Assembly (NCBI RefSeq): GCF_017916475.1
Contig: NZ_JAFMTB010000001.1
Span: 1,326,849-1,390,848, forward strand
Origin: Patulibacter sp. SYSU D01012
GTDB taxonomy: Bacteria > Actinomycetota > Thermoleophilia > Solirubrobacterales > Solirubrobacteraceae
Direction of reading: 5' to 3'
Length of the DNA: 64,000 nucleotides
A program made the position numbers and the translations under genes. Each line of letters starts with the position of its first letter. The first letter of the stretch is position 1. The notes beneath the pieces are model-generated. The model did not search any database. It was not told the DNA's origin and saw only the letters and a list, made by a program, of their open reading frames with translations. Below are positions 25,630 to 35,157 of this stretch, in pieces.

Positions 25630-26468
25630 CGGCCGCCGGGCCCCGGCTGCTCGATCCGGCCCGCCTGCAGGCGCGGCTCGGCCAGCCCGGCACCGTCGTG
25701 CTCGAGGTGGTCGCCGACGACGCGCCGCCGACGACCGGCATCCCGGGCGCGGCCCGCGCGGGCTGGCAGGCGCTGCTGTGGGACGAGCGGGCCCGCGCGC
25801 TCGCCGCGCCCGACGCCCTGGCCGACCGGCTGGCCGCGCTCGGCGCGGGCGGGGACGACGTGCTCGTCCTTGCCGGCGACCCGGTGCAGTTCGGCGCGTA
25901 CGCGTTCTGGGCGCTCGCCCAGGCCGGGCACCCGCGGCTGCTGCTGCTCGACGGCGGGATCGAGGCCTGGCGCGCGGAGGGCCGCCCCCTCGCGCCGCCC
26001 GCGCACCCCCGCGCCGCGGACCGGCCCGTGACGCTGGAGCCGCGGGCGGGTGCCGCCGGAGCGGTCGCCGGTCGGGACGACGTCCGCACCCTGCTCGGCG
26101 ACCCCGACGCGCTGCTGCTCGACGCCCGCTCGCCCGAGGAGTACCGCGGCGAGCGCGTGTCCCCGGCCGACTTCCCCGTCGACCACGGCGCCGTGCGCGC
26201 GGGCCGCATCCCCGGGGCGCGCCACCTGCCGCACCGGGCGCTGCTCGACGGCCGCGGGCGCTTCCTCCCCGCCGCGCGCCTGCGGACGGTCGCGGCGGAC
26301 GCGGGGGCGACGGCCGCCGGCCCCGTCGTCGCCTACTGCCGCCTCGGGCACCGGGCGTCGCTCGCGTGGTTCGCCCTGCACGAGCTGCTCGGGATCCCGG
26401 ACGTCCGGGTCTACGACGGCTCGTGGACCGAGTGGGGCAGCGTCGTCGGCGTCCCGATCGAGCGATGA
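25626..26468 (+). CDS. Tandem-rhodanese sulfurtransferase embedded in an ABC operon
   Basis: This 280-aa protein has two rhodanese domains, as in thiosulfate and 3-mercaptopyruvate sulfurtransferases. The N-terminal domain (about 8-125) is a non-catalytic copy. The C-terminal domain (about 140-280) contains LLLDARSPEEYRGE and the active-site loop VVAYCRLGHRAS, whose Cys carries the persulfide. It begins at a GTG overlapping the binding-protein stop and ends overlapping the first permease start, so it sits in the middle of a translationally coupled ABC transport operon. That arrangement is unusual and suggests that the imported solute contains sulfur or that the enzyme acts on it. Confidence 0.88.
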   Translation: MTAAGPRLLDPARLQARLGQPGTVVLEVVADDAPPTTGIPGAARAGWQALLWDERARALAAPDALADRLAALGAGGDDVLVLAGDPVQFGAYAFWALAQAGHPRLLLLDGGIEAWRAEGRPLAPPAHPRAADRPVTLEPRAGAAGAVAGRDDVRTLLGDPDALLLDARSPEEYRGERVSPADFPVDHGAVRAGRIPGARHLPHRALLDGRGRFLPAARLRTVAADAGATAAGPVVAYCRLGHRASLAWFALHELLGIPDVRVYDGSWTEWGSVVGVPIER

Positions 26469-27418
26469 CCGGCCGCCGCCTGCTGGGCCGCCTCGCCGCG
26501 GGGCTGGCCACCGTCCTGGTCGCGTCCGTCGTCGTCTTCGCCGCGCTGAACGCGACGACCGGCGATCCGGTCCCGCTCTACGCCGCGAACGCGGACCTGA
26601 CGCCGGCGGCGCAGGCCCGCCTGCGCGCCGAGCTCCACCTGGACGACCCGCTGCCGGTCCGCTACCTGGACTGGCTCGGGGGCCTGGCGCACGGCGATCT
26701 GGGGCGCTCCGTGCAGTTCCGGCAGGACGTCGGCGGGCTCGTCGCGGAGCGGCTGCCGACGACGCTGCTGCTCGTCGCGATGGCGGCGGTCCTGGCGGTG
26801 GGGCTCGGGGTCGGGCTGGGCCTGCTCGCCGGCCTGCGGCCCGGTCCGGTCGACCGGCTCGTCGTCGCGGCGTCGAGCGCGGCGGTCGCCGTCCCGACGT
26901 TCGTCGCCGCCACGGCGCTCGTGGCCGCCCTCGCGGTCGGCCTGGGCTGGTTCCCCGTCTTCGGCGACGGCGAGGGCCTGCCGGACCGCCTCTGGCACCT
27001 GGCCCTGCCGGCCTGCGCGTTGGCCCTGCACGTCGTCGGGATCGTCGCGCGCGTGTCGCGGGCCGCCGTCCGCCGGTCCGCCGCCGCCGAGCACGTGCGG
27101 ATCGCCCGCTGGCGCGGCGTGCCCGAGCGCCGGGTCGTCCGCGACCACGTGCTGCGCGGCGCGCTCGGCGCCGTCGTGACCGTGAGCGGGGTCGAGGTCG
27201 CCGCCATGCTGGCCGGCACCGTCATCGTCGAGACGGCCTTCGGGCTGTCGGGCGTCGGCTCGCTGCTCGTGCAGGCCGTCGAGGCGAAGGACGCCCCGAT
27301 CGTGCAGGCCGTCGTGCTCGTCGTCGTGACCGGGTTCGTGCTCGTCACCCTCGTCACCGACCTGCTGCAGGCGCGGCTGGATCCGCGGGCGTGGCGCGGG
27401 ACGGGGGCGCGGGCGTGA
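26465..27418 (+). CDS. ABC transporter permease, DppB type
   Basis: This 317-aa integral membrane protein of an oligopeptide-type ABC transporter has an N-terminal membrane segment, a periplasmic loop with the family motif LGDLGRSVQFRQDV, and five further segments. The EAA-loop region around RVSRAAVRRSAAAEHVRIARWRG couples to the ATPase. It is joined by ATGA and GTGA overlaps to the rhodanese before it and the DppC-type permease after it. Length is typical. Confidence 0.92.
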   Translation: MTGRRLLGRLAAGLATVLVASVVVFAALNATTGDPVPLYAANADLTPAAQARLRAELHLDDPLPVRYLDWLGGLAHGDLGRSVQFRQDVGGLVAERLPTTLLLVAMAAVLAVGLGVGLGLLAGLRPGPVDRLVVAASSAAVAVPTFVAATALVAALAVGLGWFPVFGDGEGLPDRLWHLALPACALALHVVGIVARVSRAAVRRSAAAEHVRIARWRGVPERRVVRDHVLRGALGAVVTVSGVEVAAMLAGTVIVETAFGLSGVGSLLVQAVEAKDAPIVQAVVLVVVTGFVLVTLVTDLLQARLDPRAWRGTGARA

Positions 27419-28275
27419 GCGCGCCGGACGTCGTGCTGGCGGGCCCGGTCGGCCGGGCGGGGCCCGCGCGGCCCGGCCCGGCGGCGGTGGCGGCGACGGC
27501 GGTGCTGCTCGTCGCCGTGCTCGGCGCGCTGCTGGGCCCGCTGCTGGCGCCGCACGACCCCAACGCCGTCGACCTGGGAGCGAGCCTGGCGGGCCCGAGC
27601 GGCACCCATCCGCTCGGCGCCGACCAGCAGGGGCGGGACGTCCTGTCGCGGCTGCTGCACGGCGCGCGCTCCAGCCTGCTGGCGCCGCTCGTCATCGTCG
27701 CCGTCTCGACCGCGCTGGGCACGGCGGTCGGCCTGCTGGCGGGGTGGCGGCGCGGGCTCGTGGACGCCGCGCTGTCCCGCGCGCTCGAGGTGGCCCTGGC
27801 GTTCCCCGGCGTGCTGCTCGCCCTCGTCGTCGTCGCGCGCACGGGGCCGGGAGCCGTCGGGCCGGTCGTCGCGATCGCGCTGTGGCTGACCCCGTACGTC
27901 GCCCGCCAGGTGCGCACGGCGACGATCGAGGAGGTCGCCCGGCCGTACGTCGACGCCTACCGCACCACGGGCTGGGGGCCCCTGGCGATCGCGCTGCGCG
28001 GCGTGCTCCCGAACGTCGCCGGCCTGCTGCTCGCCCGCGCCGCGGTGAACGCCGGGATCGCGCTCGTCGCCCTCGCGAGCCTGTCGTACCTGGGCCTGGG
28101 CGTGCAGCCGCCCGACGCGGACTGGGGCGCGATGATCCACGAGGGGCTCGACGCGCTGCAGGCGGGCGACGCCTGGCCGGCGCTCGTGCCCGCCGCCGCC
28201 CTGGTCGCCGTCGTCCTGGCGGTCAACGTCCTCGGGGACGCCCTGGCCGCGCGCGTCGGACGGGAGGAGGACTGA
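27415..28275 (+). CDS. ABC transporter permease, DppC type
   Basis: This 286-aa second permease of the operon has the DppC hallmarks: the PHDPNAVDL and HPLGADQQGRDVLSRLLHGAR motifs after the first membrane segment, then five more segments with an EAA-like loop PYVDAYRTTG. A GTG start overlaps the DppB-type stop, and its stop overlaps the ATPase start by one base (TGATG), with GGGAGGAGG just upstream serving the ATPase gene. It pairs with the DppB-type permease to form the channel. Confidence 0.92.
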   Translation: MSAPDVVLAGPVGRAGPARPGPAAVAATAVLLVAVLGALLGPLLAPHDPNAVDLGASLAGPSGTHPLGADQQGRDVLSRLLHGARSSLLAPLVIVAVSTALGTAVGLLAGWRRGLVDAALSRALEVALAFPGVLLALVVVARTGPGAVGPVVAIALWLTPYVARQVRTATIEEVARPYVDAYRTTGWGPLAIALRGVLPNVAGLLLARAAVNAGIALVALASLSYLGLGVQPPDADWGAMIHEGLDALQAGDAWPALVPAAALVAVVLAVNVLGDALAARVGREED

Positions 28276-29864
28276 TGGCGCCGCTGCTCGAGATCGAGGG
28301 GCTGACGCTCCTGCCGCCCGGACGGCACGCCCGCCCGGTCGTCGACGACGCGTCGCTGCGGGTGGAGGAGGGCGAGACGGTCGGCCTCGTCGGCGAGTCC
28401 GGTGCCGGCAAGTCGCTGCTGCTGCGGACGGTGCTCGGCGTCGTGCCCGCCGGCTGGCGGGCCGTCGGCGCCGTGCGCGTGGACGGCCGGGACGTCCTGA
28501 CGCTCGACCGGGCGGCGCTCGCCCGGCACCGTCGCGAGCGGGTGGCGCTCGTGCCGCAGGATCCCCGCGCCGCGATCGATCCGCTCGCCACGGTCGGCGG
28601 GTTCCTGACCGAGGTGGCGCGGACCACCGGCACCGACCGCGACGGCGCCCGGGCGCGGGCCGCCGCGCTGCTGGACGAGGTCGGGCTGCCCGACCCGGAG
28701 GGCAGCCTGGGCCGGCGTCCGCACGCGTTCTCGGGCGGGATGCTCCAGCGGGTCGTGCTCGCCGCCGCGCTCCTCGGCGACCCGCGGCTGCTCCTGGCGG
28801 ACGAGCCCACGACGGCGCTCGACGTCACCACCCAGGCCGAGGTGCTGCGCACGCTGGAGCAGGTGCGGGTGCGGCGGGGCCTGGGAACGGTGCTCGTCAC
28901 GCACGACCTCGACCTGGCCGCCGCCACCTGCGACCGCCTCGTCGTCCTGCGGGCCGGCCGGGTGGTCGAGGCCGGGCCGGCGCGGCGCGTGTTCGCCGCG
29001 CCGCAGGCCGCCTACACGCGCGAGCTGGTGGCCGCGACGCCCCGCGTGACCGACCCCGTGCCGGACGCGCCGCCGACGGGGGAGGGGGCCGGGACGGTCC
29101 TGCGGGTGCGGGGCCTGCGGCGCCGCTTCGGGGCCCGGGCCGCGCTCGACGGCGTCGACCTGGACCTGCGCGCCGGCCACACGCTCGCGGTCGTGGGCGA
29201 GTCCGGCTCCGGCAAGTCGACGCTGGCCCGCATCGTGGTCGGCCTGGAGCGGGCGGACGGCGGCGTCGTGACCCTCGCGGGCGTGGACTCGGCGGCGCGC
29301 GGCCGCGCGGCGCGCCGCGCGCGCGCCGCCGCGGTGCAGACCGTCTTCCAGGACCCCCTGCTGTCGTTCGACCCGCGCGTGCGCGCGGGGGAGGCCGTCG
29401 CCCGCGCCCTGCCGCCCGGCGGCCCCGGCGGCCGCGCCGCCCGGGCGCGGCGGGCCGACGCGCTGCTGGAGCGGGTGGGGCTGGATCCGGCGCTGGGCCG
29501 GCGCCTGCCGCGCGAGCTGTCGGGCGGCCAGCGGCAGCGCGTGGCCATCGCCCGGGCGCTCGCGCCCGAGCCACGGCTGCTCGTCCTCGACGAGCCCACG
29601 TCCGCGCTCGACGTGCGCGTGCAGGCGCGGGTCCTCGAGCTGCTGGCGCGGCTGCGCGCCGACCTGGGGGTCGCGGTGCTGCTCATCAGCCACGACCTGG
29701 CGGTGGTGCGCCGCGTGGCCAACGACGTCGCCGTCGTCCGCGGCGGGAGGATCGTCGAGGCGGCACCGACCGCGGAGCTCTTCGCGCGGCCGCGCCACCC
29801 CTACACCCGGCGGCTGCTCGACGCGGTGCCGCGCCCGGCGGCCGCGGTGACGTCCCCGGTCTGA
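28275..29864 (+). CDS. Fused dual ABC ATPase, DppD-DppF type
   Basis: This 529-aa protein carries two complete nucleotide-binding domains that are usually separate DppD and DppF proteins. Domain 1 (about 1-260) has Walker A GESGAGKS, signature FSGGM and Walker B LLLADEPTTALD. Domain 2 (about 275-520) has GESGSGKST, LSGGQ and LLVLDEPTSALD, with both H-loops present (VTHD, ISHD). The first signature is FSGGM rather than LSGGQ, common in DppD-like domains. It powers the transporter encoded upstream and ends the operon; the 3' flank holds a GC-rich tandem repeat and then the convergent LysR gene. Confidence 0.93.
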   Translation: MAPLLEIEGLTLLPPGRHARPVVDDASLRVEEGETVGLVGESGAGKSLLLRTVLGVVPAGWRAVGAVRVDGRDVLTLDRAALARHRRERVALVPQDPRAAIDPLATVGGFLTEVARTTGTDRDGARARAAALLDEVGLPDPEGSLGRRPHAFSGGMLQRVVLAAALLGDPRLLLADEPTTALDVTTQAEVLRTLEQVRVRRGLGTVLVTHDLDLAAATCDRLVVLRAGRVVEAGPARRVFAAPQAAYTRELVAATPRVTDPVPDAPPTGEGAGTVLRVRGLRRRFGARAALDGVDLDLRAGHTLAVVGESGSGKSTLARIVVGLERADGGVVTLAGVDSAARGRAARRARAAAVQTVFQDPLLSFDPRVRAGEAVARALPPGGPGGRAARARRADALLERVGLDPALGRRLPRELSGGQRQRVAIARALAPEPRLLVLDEPTSALDVRVQARVLELLARLRADLGVAVLLISHDLAVVRRVANDVAVVRGGRIVEAAPTAELFARPRHPYTRRLLDAVPRPAAAVTSPV

Positions 29865-29892
29865 GGACCGGGCACGCCGCCGGCCGCGCCCG

Positions 29893-29940
29893 GCCGCGCC
29901 GCGCGGGCGCCGCGCCGCGCGGGCGCCGCGCCGCGCGGGC
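29893..29940. repeat. Three perfect 16-bp tandem repeats between convergent genes
   Basis: The unit GCCGCGCCGCGCGGGC is repeated exactly three times, with a 6-nt partial fourth copy that runs up to the end of the LysR gene at 29947. Each unit contains self-complementary GC sequence, so the array can fold into hairpins and probably acts as a bidirectional terminator between the ABC operon and the LysR gene. Confidence 0.8.
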
Positions 29941-29946
29941 GCCGCG

Positions 29947-30957
29947 TCAGGCGGCCACGGCGGCGACCGGCGCCACGGCCGCGCCGACCCCCGGGGCCGC
30001 CGCGACGACGGCGCGCTCGTCCGCGCCTCCGGCGGCCGGCACGGGCGGGCGGTCCGCGGCGTAGCGGTCCGCGGCGGCGTGCAGGGCCGCGCGCACGCGG
30101 GTCCGCGCCGGCGTGGAGGGGGCCCGCACGTGGGTGACGCTGACGACCTGGATCGGCAGCGGCCGCGCGAAGGGGCGCCGCACGACGTCGAAGCCGGGCG
30201 GCGGGTCCGCCACCGACAGGCGGGGCGCGATGCTGAGCGCCCGGCTGGCCGCGACGAGGCCCAGACCGACCTCGTTGTCGTCGGCGACGTAGCGGCGGTC
30301 GGGCGCGAAGCCCTCCCGGCGGCACGCGCGCAGGAACAGCGCGTCCATCGGGCACCCGGGCCGGTCGCCGAGGATCCAGGTCTCGTCGGCCAGCCGCTCG
30401 AGCGGGATCCGCTCCTCGCCGGCGAGCGGGTGGTCCGCGGGCAGGACGCAGACGACCTCGTCCTCGAGGAGGGGCCGCACGTCCAGGTCGGCGACGTCCA
30501 GCGGCAGCGCGGCGCGGTTGAGCACGGCGATGGACGCGCCGCCGCGGCGCACCAGGTCGGCGGCCGGCCCGGCGTCGCACACCTCGAAGGCGACGTCGAC
30601 GTCGTCGCCGCCGCGCCGCAGCTCGCGCGCGGCCTGCGGGACGTACGTCAGGATCGCCCCGCGGAACGCCGCCACGCGGACCGTCTCCTCGACCGGGGCG
30701 GACAGGAGGGCCATCTCGGCCCGCGCGGCCTCGATCTGCTCGAGGATCCGCTCCGCGTGGGCCAGCAGCGCGACGCCGGCGTCCGTCAGCCGGGCCCCGC
30801 GCGGCGTGCGCTCCAGCAGCGCGCGACCGGCGTCGCGCTCGAGCAGGCTCAGGTGTCGCGAGACGGCCGGCGGCGTGTAGCCGAGGGCGTCCGCCGCCGC
30901 CGCGATGGTCCCGCGCCGGGCGACTTCGCGCAGGACGCGGAGGTGCAGAGGGTCCAT
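29947..30957 (-). CDS. LysR-type transcriptional regulator
   Basis: This 336-aa regulator has an N-terminal winged helix-turn-helix (about 1-60: LREVARRGTIAAAADALGYTPPAVSRHLSLLE), a linker helix, and a periplasmic-binding-like effector domain (about 90-290). The recognition helix region SRHLSLLERDAG is well conserved. The C-terminus is an Ala/Val-rich low-complexity extension of about 40 residues. It is convergent with the ABC operon and precedes glnN's terminator, so its target is not obvious; LysR proteins usually control a divergent neighbour, but none is present. The start has a TAATTT hexamer 6 nt upstream. Confidence 0.9.
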   Translation of the reverse strand: MDPLHLRVLREVARRGTIAAAADALGYTPPAVSRHLSLLERDAGRALLERTPRGARLTDAGVALLAHAERILEQIEAARAEMALLSAPVEETVRVAAFRGAILTYVPQAARELRRGGDDVDVAFEVCDAGPAADLVRRGGASIAVLNRAALPLDVADLDVRPLLEDEVVCVLPADHPLAGEERIPLERLADETWILGDRPGCPMDALFLRACRREGFAPDRRYVADDNEVGLGLVAASRALSIAPRLSVADPPPGFDVVRRPFARPLPIQVVSVTHVRAPSTPARTRVRAALHAAADRYAADRPPVPAAGGADERAVVAAAPGVGAAVAPVAAVAA

Positions 30958-30963
30958 GCGCGC

Positions 30964-30969
30964 AAATTA
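30964..30969 (-). promoter_or_regulatory. -10 hexamer of the LysR gene
   Basis: TAATTT on the minus strand lies 6 nt before the ATG, in a short AT-richer patch (30964-30995) unusual for this DNA. It predicts a leaderless message. The patch also contains a CCAGATACCAGAT direct repeat that could be an autoregulatory LysR site. Confidence 0.5.
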
Positions 30970-31044
30970 CCAGATACCAGATCAGGATTACGCCAATGGC
31001 GTGCGTCGTACGCCCGGATCGCAGGCGATGGCCCTCCCAACGGC

Positions 31045-31070
31045 GGAGCCCCCGCGCACGCGGGGGCTCC
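31045..31070 (-). terminator. Terminator of glnN
   Basis: A perfect 12-bp inverted repeat (GGAGCCCCCGCG / CGCGGGGGCTCC) with a 2-nt spacer lies 37-62 nt after the glnN stop, upstream of the LysR promoter. Confidence 0.75.
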
Positions 31071-31106
31071 GGGTCCTGCGGGGCGCGGCGCGGGGCCGCG
31101 TCCGGG

Positions 31107-33254
31107 CTACTTGATGAAGAGCATCTCCGAGTAGTGCGGCAGCGGCCACAGGTCGTCGGCGATGATCCGCTCGAGCCGGTCGGCGGTCTCGCGGACCGCG
31201 TCCATGGCCGGGATGACCTCGTCGCGCTGGAAGCGCACGTGCTCCATGTCGGAGAACTCGCCCGGCTTGCGGTTGAGCTCCTCGAGCTTGAGGACGCGCT
31301 CGTAGAACTCGTCGACCAGGCCCTTCGTCTCGGCGGCCTGGGCGTCCAGGCCCGTCTCCTGCAGCACCTTCAGCTGGCTGACGGCGGCGGGCAGGATCAG
31401 CGTGCGCGCGATGTGCGCGGCCGTCTCGGCCTCGATGTTCAGCTTCACGCCGTACTGCTCGAGGAGGACCTCGTAGCGCGCCTCGACCTCGCGCTCCGAG
31501 AGCACCTCGTACTTCTCGAACAGCGCGATCGACTTCGGCGTGACGATCTCGGGCAGGGCGTCCGGCGTGTTGCGCAGGTTCAGCAGGCCGCGCTCGGCCG
31601 CCTCGTCCGCCCACTCCTGGGAGTAGCCGTCGCCGCCGAAGACGACCCGCTTGTTGGCCTTGTACGTCTCGGACGTGACCTCGGTGACGCCCGCGGCGAG
31701 CTCCGTGCCGGCGTCGAGCTTCTTCTCGAGCTCGTCGGCGAGCGCGTCGATGGCCTCGGCGGCGATCGTGTTGAGCACCGTGTTCGTCAGGCCGAGCGAC
31801 TGGCTCGAGCCGAGGGCGCGGAACTCGAACTTGTTGCCCGTGAACGCGAACGGCGAGGTGCGGTTGCGGTCGCCGGAGTGGCGCGGCAGCGGCGGCAGGA
31901 CCGGGGTGCCCAGGCCGAGGAACGAGCCGGGGGCCGACGGATCGCCCTCGCCCGCCTCGATGGCGTCGAAGACGGCCTCGAGCTCGGAGCCCAGGAAGAT
32001 CGACATGATCGCCGGCGGCGCCTCGTTGGCGCCCAGGCGGTGGTCCTGGCCGACGTTCGCGGCGGTGGCGCGCAGCAGGCCCTGGTGCTCGTTGACGGCC
32101 TTGATGACCGCGGAGCAGAAGAACAGGAAGACCAGGTTGGAGTGCGGCGTGTCGCCCGGGTCGAGCAGGTTGCCGCCCAGGTCGGTGCCCATGGACCAGT
32201 TGTTGTGCTTGCCCGAGCCGTTGACGCCGGCGAACGGCTTCTCGTGCAGCAGGCAGACCAGGCCGTACTTCGGAGCGGTCTGCTCGAGCACCTGCATCAC
32301 GAGGTGCTGGTGGTCGGCGGCGACGTTCGACGTCTCGAACAGCGGCGCGAGCTCGTACTGGCCGGGCGCGACCTCGTTGTGCCGGGTCTTCACCGGCACG
32401 CCGAGACGCTGGAGCTGGCGCTCCGTGTCCATCATGTACGCGAGCACGCGCTCGGGGATCGCCCCGAAGTAGTGGTCGTCCAGCTCGTGGCCCTTCGGCG
32501 GCTGCGAGCCGAAGAGGGTGCGGCCCGTGATCTGCAGGTCGGGGCGCTCGTAGTAGTACTGCTCGTCGATCAGGAAGTACTCCTGCTCGGCGCCGATCGT
32601 CGTGAAGACGCGCTGCGGGTCCTCGTCGCCCAGCAGGCGCAGGGCGCGGATCGCGGAGCGCGAGAGCACGTCCATCGAGCGCAGCAGCGGGATCTTCGTG
32701 TCGAGCGCCTCGCCCGTCCACGACGTGAACGCCGTGGGGATGCACAGCAGCGCGCCGTTCGGGTTCTCGAGGATGAACGCCGGCGACGTCGGGTCCCAGG
32801 CGGTGTAGCCGCGGGCCTCGAACGTCGCGCGGATGCCGCCCGACGGGAACGAGGACGCGTCCGGCTCGCCCTGGATCAGCTCCTTGCCGGAGAACTCGGC
32901 GATGGCGCCGCCGTCGCCGGTGGGGCCGAAGAACGAGTCGTGCTTCTCGGCCGTGGAGCCGGTGAGCGGCTGGAACCAGTGCGTGTAGTGGCTGGCCCCC
33001 TTCTCCAGCGCCCAGTCGCGCATCGCCGAGGCGACGGCGTCCGCCAGGGTCACGTCCAGGGCCTCGCCGCGCTCGAGCGTGCGCTGCAGGCGCTTGTACA
33101 CGTCCTTCGGCAGCCGCTGACGCTGCACCGCCGGGCTGAAGACGTCGACCCCGAAGACCTGGTTCTGCGGGCGGGTGAGGTCGTCGATGCCGAGTGCGAC
33201 GTCGTCGGCGCTCCACCGGGCGGCGGAGACGTTCCTCTGGCGGGAATGGGTCAT
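31107..33254 (-). CDS. glnN: Type III glutamine synthetase
   Basis: This 715-aa glutamine synthetase of the large type III (GSIII) class makes glutamine from glutamate and ammonia with ATP. Length and the N-terminal [23 protein letters not shown] segment are characteristic of GSIII. Catalytic-core landmarks include QEYFLID (metal-binding Glu), the [12 protein letters not shown] region, and [23 protein letters not shown], where the ATP/glutamate site is conserved. The ATG at 33254 has GAGGAG about 11 nt upstream; a longer upstream frame adds 66 unrelated residues. It is divergent from amtB-glnK, making a compact nitrogen-assimilation locus. Whether GlnK or a nitrogen regulator controls it cannot be told from sequence. 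Confidence 0.96.
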   Translation of the reverse strand: MTHSRQRNVSAARWSADDVALGIDDLTRPQNQVFGVDVFSPAVQRQRLPKDVYKRLQRTLERGEALDVTLADAVASAMRDWALEKGASHYTHWFQPLTGSTAEKHDSFFGPTGDGGAIAEFSGKELIQGEPDASSFPSGGIRATFEARGYTAWDPTSPAFILENPNGALLCIPTAFTSWTGEALDTKIPLLRSMDVLSRSAIRALRLLGDEDPQRVFTTIGAEQEYFLIDEQYYYERPDLQITGRTLFGSQPPKGHELDDHYFGAIPERVLAYMMDTERQLQRLGVPVKTRHNEVAPGQYELAPLFETSNVAADHQHLVMQVLEQTAPKYGLVCLLHEKPFAGVNGSGKHNNWSMGTDLGGNLLDPGDTPHSNLVFLFFCSAVIKAVNEHQGLLRATAANVGQDHRLGANEAPPAIMSIFLGSELEAVFDAIEAGEGDPSAPGSFLGLGTPVLPPLPRHSGDRNRTSPFAFTGNKFEFRALGSSQSLGLTNTVLNTIAAEAIDALADELEKKLDAGTELAAGVTEVTSETYKANKRVVFGGDGYSQEWADEAAERGLLNLRNTPDALPEIVTPKSIALFEKYEVLSEREVEARYEVLLEQYGVKLNIEAETAAHIARTLILPAAVSQLKVLQETGLDAQAAETKGLVDEFYERVLKLEELNRKPGEFSDMEHVRFQRDEVIPAMDAVRETADRLERIIADDLWPLPHYSEMLFIK

Positions 33255-33331
33255 GGGGTGCGAGTGCTCCTCGGGATCGGTGACCGGCGCCCGCGCGGGA
33301 ATCCCTCGACCGCGCAAGCTGACCAGCGGTG

Positions 33332-33337
33332 ACACTA
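33332..33337 (-). promoter_or_regulatory. Possible -10 element of glnN
   Basis: TAGTGT on the minus strand in the 262-bp glnN-amtB divergent region would give a 5' UTR of about 70 nt. No -35, GlnR-like or AmtR-like box was recognised. A 6-bp hairpin (GGGCGG/CCGCCC, 33379-33395) lies on the amtB side. Confidence 0.3.
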
Positions 33338-33516
33338 GGTCCCATTGGCCGCACCAGACCTTATCCCGATGTACAAGGGGGCGGTTCGGCCGCCCGCCAC
33401 GGCGGATGGGGGGCGCCGATGTGGAGCATCTGCACATCCCCGGTTTCGCCATCGGTCCAGCGGCGGTGGGCCCCGGGGGCGGGACGCTTCAGGCCGTCCA
33501 CCAAGGAGGAACACGG

Positions 33517-35157
33517 ATGTCCTGGACCCTACGGAGGCACGCCGCGCCGGACGCGGCCGGTGCTCCCGCCCATTCAAGCGCCCCGGTGCGCACCGGCCCC
33601 CGGTGGTCGATGCCGTCGCGCAAGAAGCTCGGCATCGCCGCGGTGCTGTCGGTCATCTCGTCGTCGATCGCCGTGCCGGCGATGTCGCTCGCGATCTACG
33701 TCCCCGACGGCGGCTACAAGGGCAACACGGGCAACGAGCCCGGCCAGATCGGCGGCGACCTGCTGCGGATCGCCAACGAGCTCAACGCCGTCTGGCTCAT
33801 CCTCGGCGCCTGCCTCGTCTTCTTCATGCAGGTCGGGTTCCTCGGCCTCGAGGTCGGCTTCTCGCGTGGCAAGAACGTCGGCGCCGGCATCGCGAAGATC
33901 TTCGTGAACATCGCCGTGGCCGCGATCGTCTGGTGGGCCATCGGCTACGCCGTCGCGTTCGGCGCCGACGGCACGAAGCTGATCGGCGGCGGGGGCGACG
34001 CCTTCTACAAGATGGCGTTCACCGACGGGGCCCCGACCGCCACGGGCGGCGCGGACGGCTTCGCGTTCTTCTTCTTCCAGTTCACGTTCGCGGCCGTCGC
34101 GCTGGCGATCGTCTGGGGCTCGACCCTCGAGCGGATCAAGTTCATCGCCTACCCGATCTTCGGCGTCGTCTTCATCGCCGTGATCTACCCGCTCGTCGCC
34201 CACGCGACGTGGTCGGGCATGGGCTTCTTCGGCGGCGACAACGGCATCACGATCGGCGACGCTGCGGGCGCCCTCGACTACGCCGGCTCCGGCGTCGTCC
34301 ACCTGTGCGGCGCGACCGCCGCCCTGGCCGCCGCGATCGTCCTCGGGCCCCGCCTGGGCAAGTACGACAAGGACGGCAAGCCGCGCGCCATCCCGGGCCA
34401 CTCCATGCCGATCTTCGGCATCGGCGTGATCGTCCTGTGGCTCGGCTGGTTCGGCTTCAATGGCGTCTCCTCGCTCAACACGGACTCGGGCTTCTTCGCC
34501 CACGTCATCGCCGTCACCAACCTGTCCGCCGCCTTCGGCGTCGCGGGCGCCGGCCTGGCGATGTGGTTCAAGACGAAGTCCTTCGACGTCGGCATGCTCG
34601 GCAACGGCGCCATCGCCGGCCTCGTCGCCATCACCGCCCCGGCGGGCTACGTCGAGATGTGGGCGGCGCCGATCATCGGCTTCGTCGGCGGCCTGATCGT
34701 CGTCTTCGGCGTCCTCTTCATCGACCGCATCGGCATCGATGACCCGGTCGGCGCCACCTCGGCCCACGGCCTGGCCGGCATCTGGGGCACGCTCTCCGTC
34801 GGCCTCTTCCTGTCGCCCGAGCTCGCGAAGTACAACGCGCTGGGCGGCAACCCGAACGGCGGCCTGTTCACCGGCGGCGGGATCGACCAGCTGCTCGTCC
34901 AGGCGGTCGTCGTGGTGATCACCTTCGTCTTCGTCTTCGCCGCGTCGTTCCTCGTCTTCTGGCTCATCAAGAAGACGATCGGGCTGCGCGTCAGCGAGGA
35001 GGAGGAGCGTGCCGGCCTCGACATCTCCGAGCACGGCATGTACGGCTACCCTGAGCAGTTCATCCCGGAGGCCGAGCTCGTGGGTGCCGCGAACGCCGCC
35101 ACGCCGTCCATCGGGTTCACCACGCCGAGCAGTCCCAGCAAGGAGATCCCCGCATGA
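33517..35157 (+). CDS. amtB: Ammonium transporter, Amt family
   Basis: This 546-aa inner-membrane ammonium channel has about 11 transmembrane segments after a long N-terminal region (1-45) that includes a signal-like hydrophobic stretch. The twin pore histidines are in GSGVVHLCGATAA and TSAHGLAGIWG, and the Phe gate region is FFFFQFTFAA. The C-terminal cytosolic tail includes GLRVSEEEERAGLDISEHG, the conserved region that contacts GlnK. A perfect AAGGAGG lies 8 nt before the ATG, the strongest ribosome site in the window. It overlaps glnK by ATGA. The tail is extended by about 25 residues. Confidence 0.96.
   Translation: MSWTLRRHAAPDAAGAPAHSSAPVRTGPRWSMPSRKKLGIAAVLSVISSSIAVPAMSLAIYVPDGGYKGNTGNEPGQIGGDLLRIANELNAVWLILGACLVFFMQVGFLGLEVGFSRGKNVGAGIAKIFVNIAVAAIVWWAIGYAVAFGADGTKLIGGGGDAFYKMAFTDGAPTATGGADGFAFFFFQFTFAAVALAIVWGSTLERIKFIAYPIFGVVFIAVIYPLVAHATWSGMGFFGGDNGITIGDAAGALDYAGSGVVHLCGATAALAAAIVLGPRLGKYDKDGKPRAIPGHSMPIFGIGVIVLWLGWFGFNGVSSLNTDSGFFAHVIAVTNLSAAFGVAGAGLAMWFKTKSFDVGMLGNGAIAGLVAITAPAGYVEMWAAPIIGFVGGLIVVFGVLFIDRIGIDDPVGATSAHGLAGIWGTLSVGLFLSPELAKYNALGGNPNGGLFTGGGIDQLLVQAVVVVITFVFVFAASFLVFWLIKKTIGLRVSEEEERAGLDISEHGMYGYPEQFIPEAELVGAANAATPSIGFTTPSSPSKEIPA

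Noticed and set aside
33255-33516. GlnR- or AmtR-type operator in the glnN-amtB region
   Set aside because: No convincing copy of either consensus was found; only weak partial matches.
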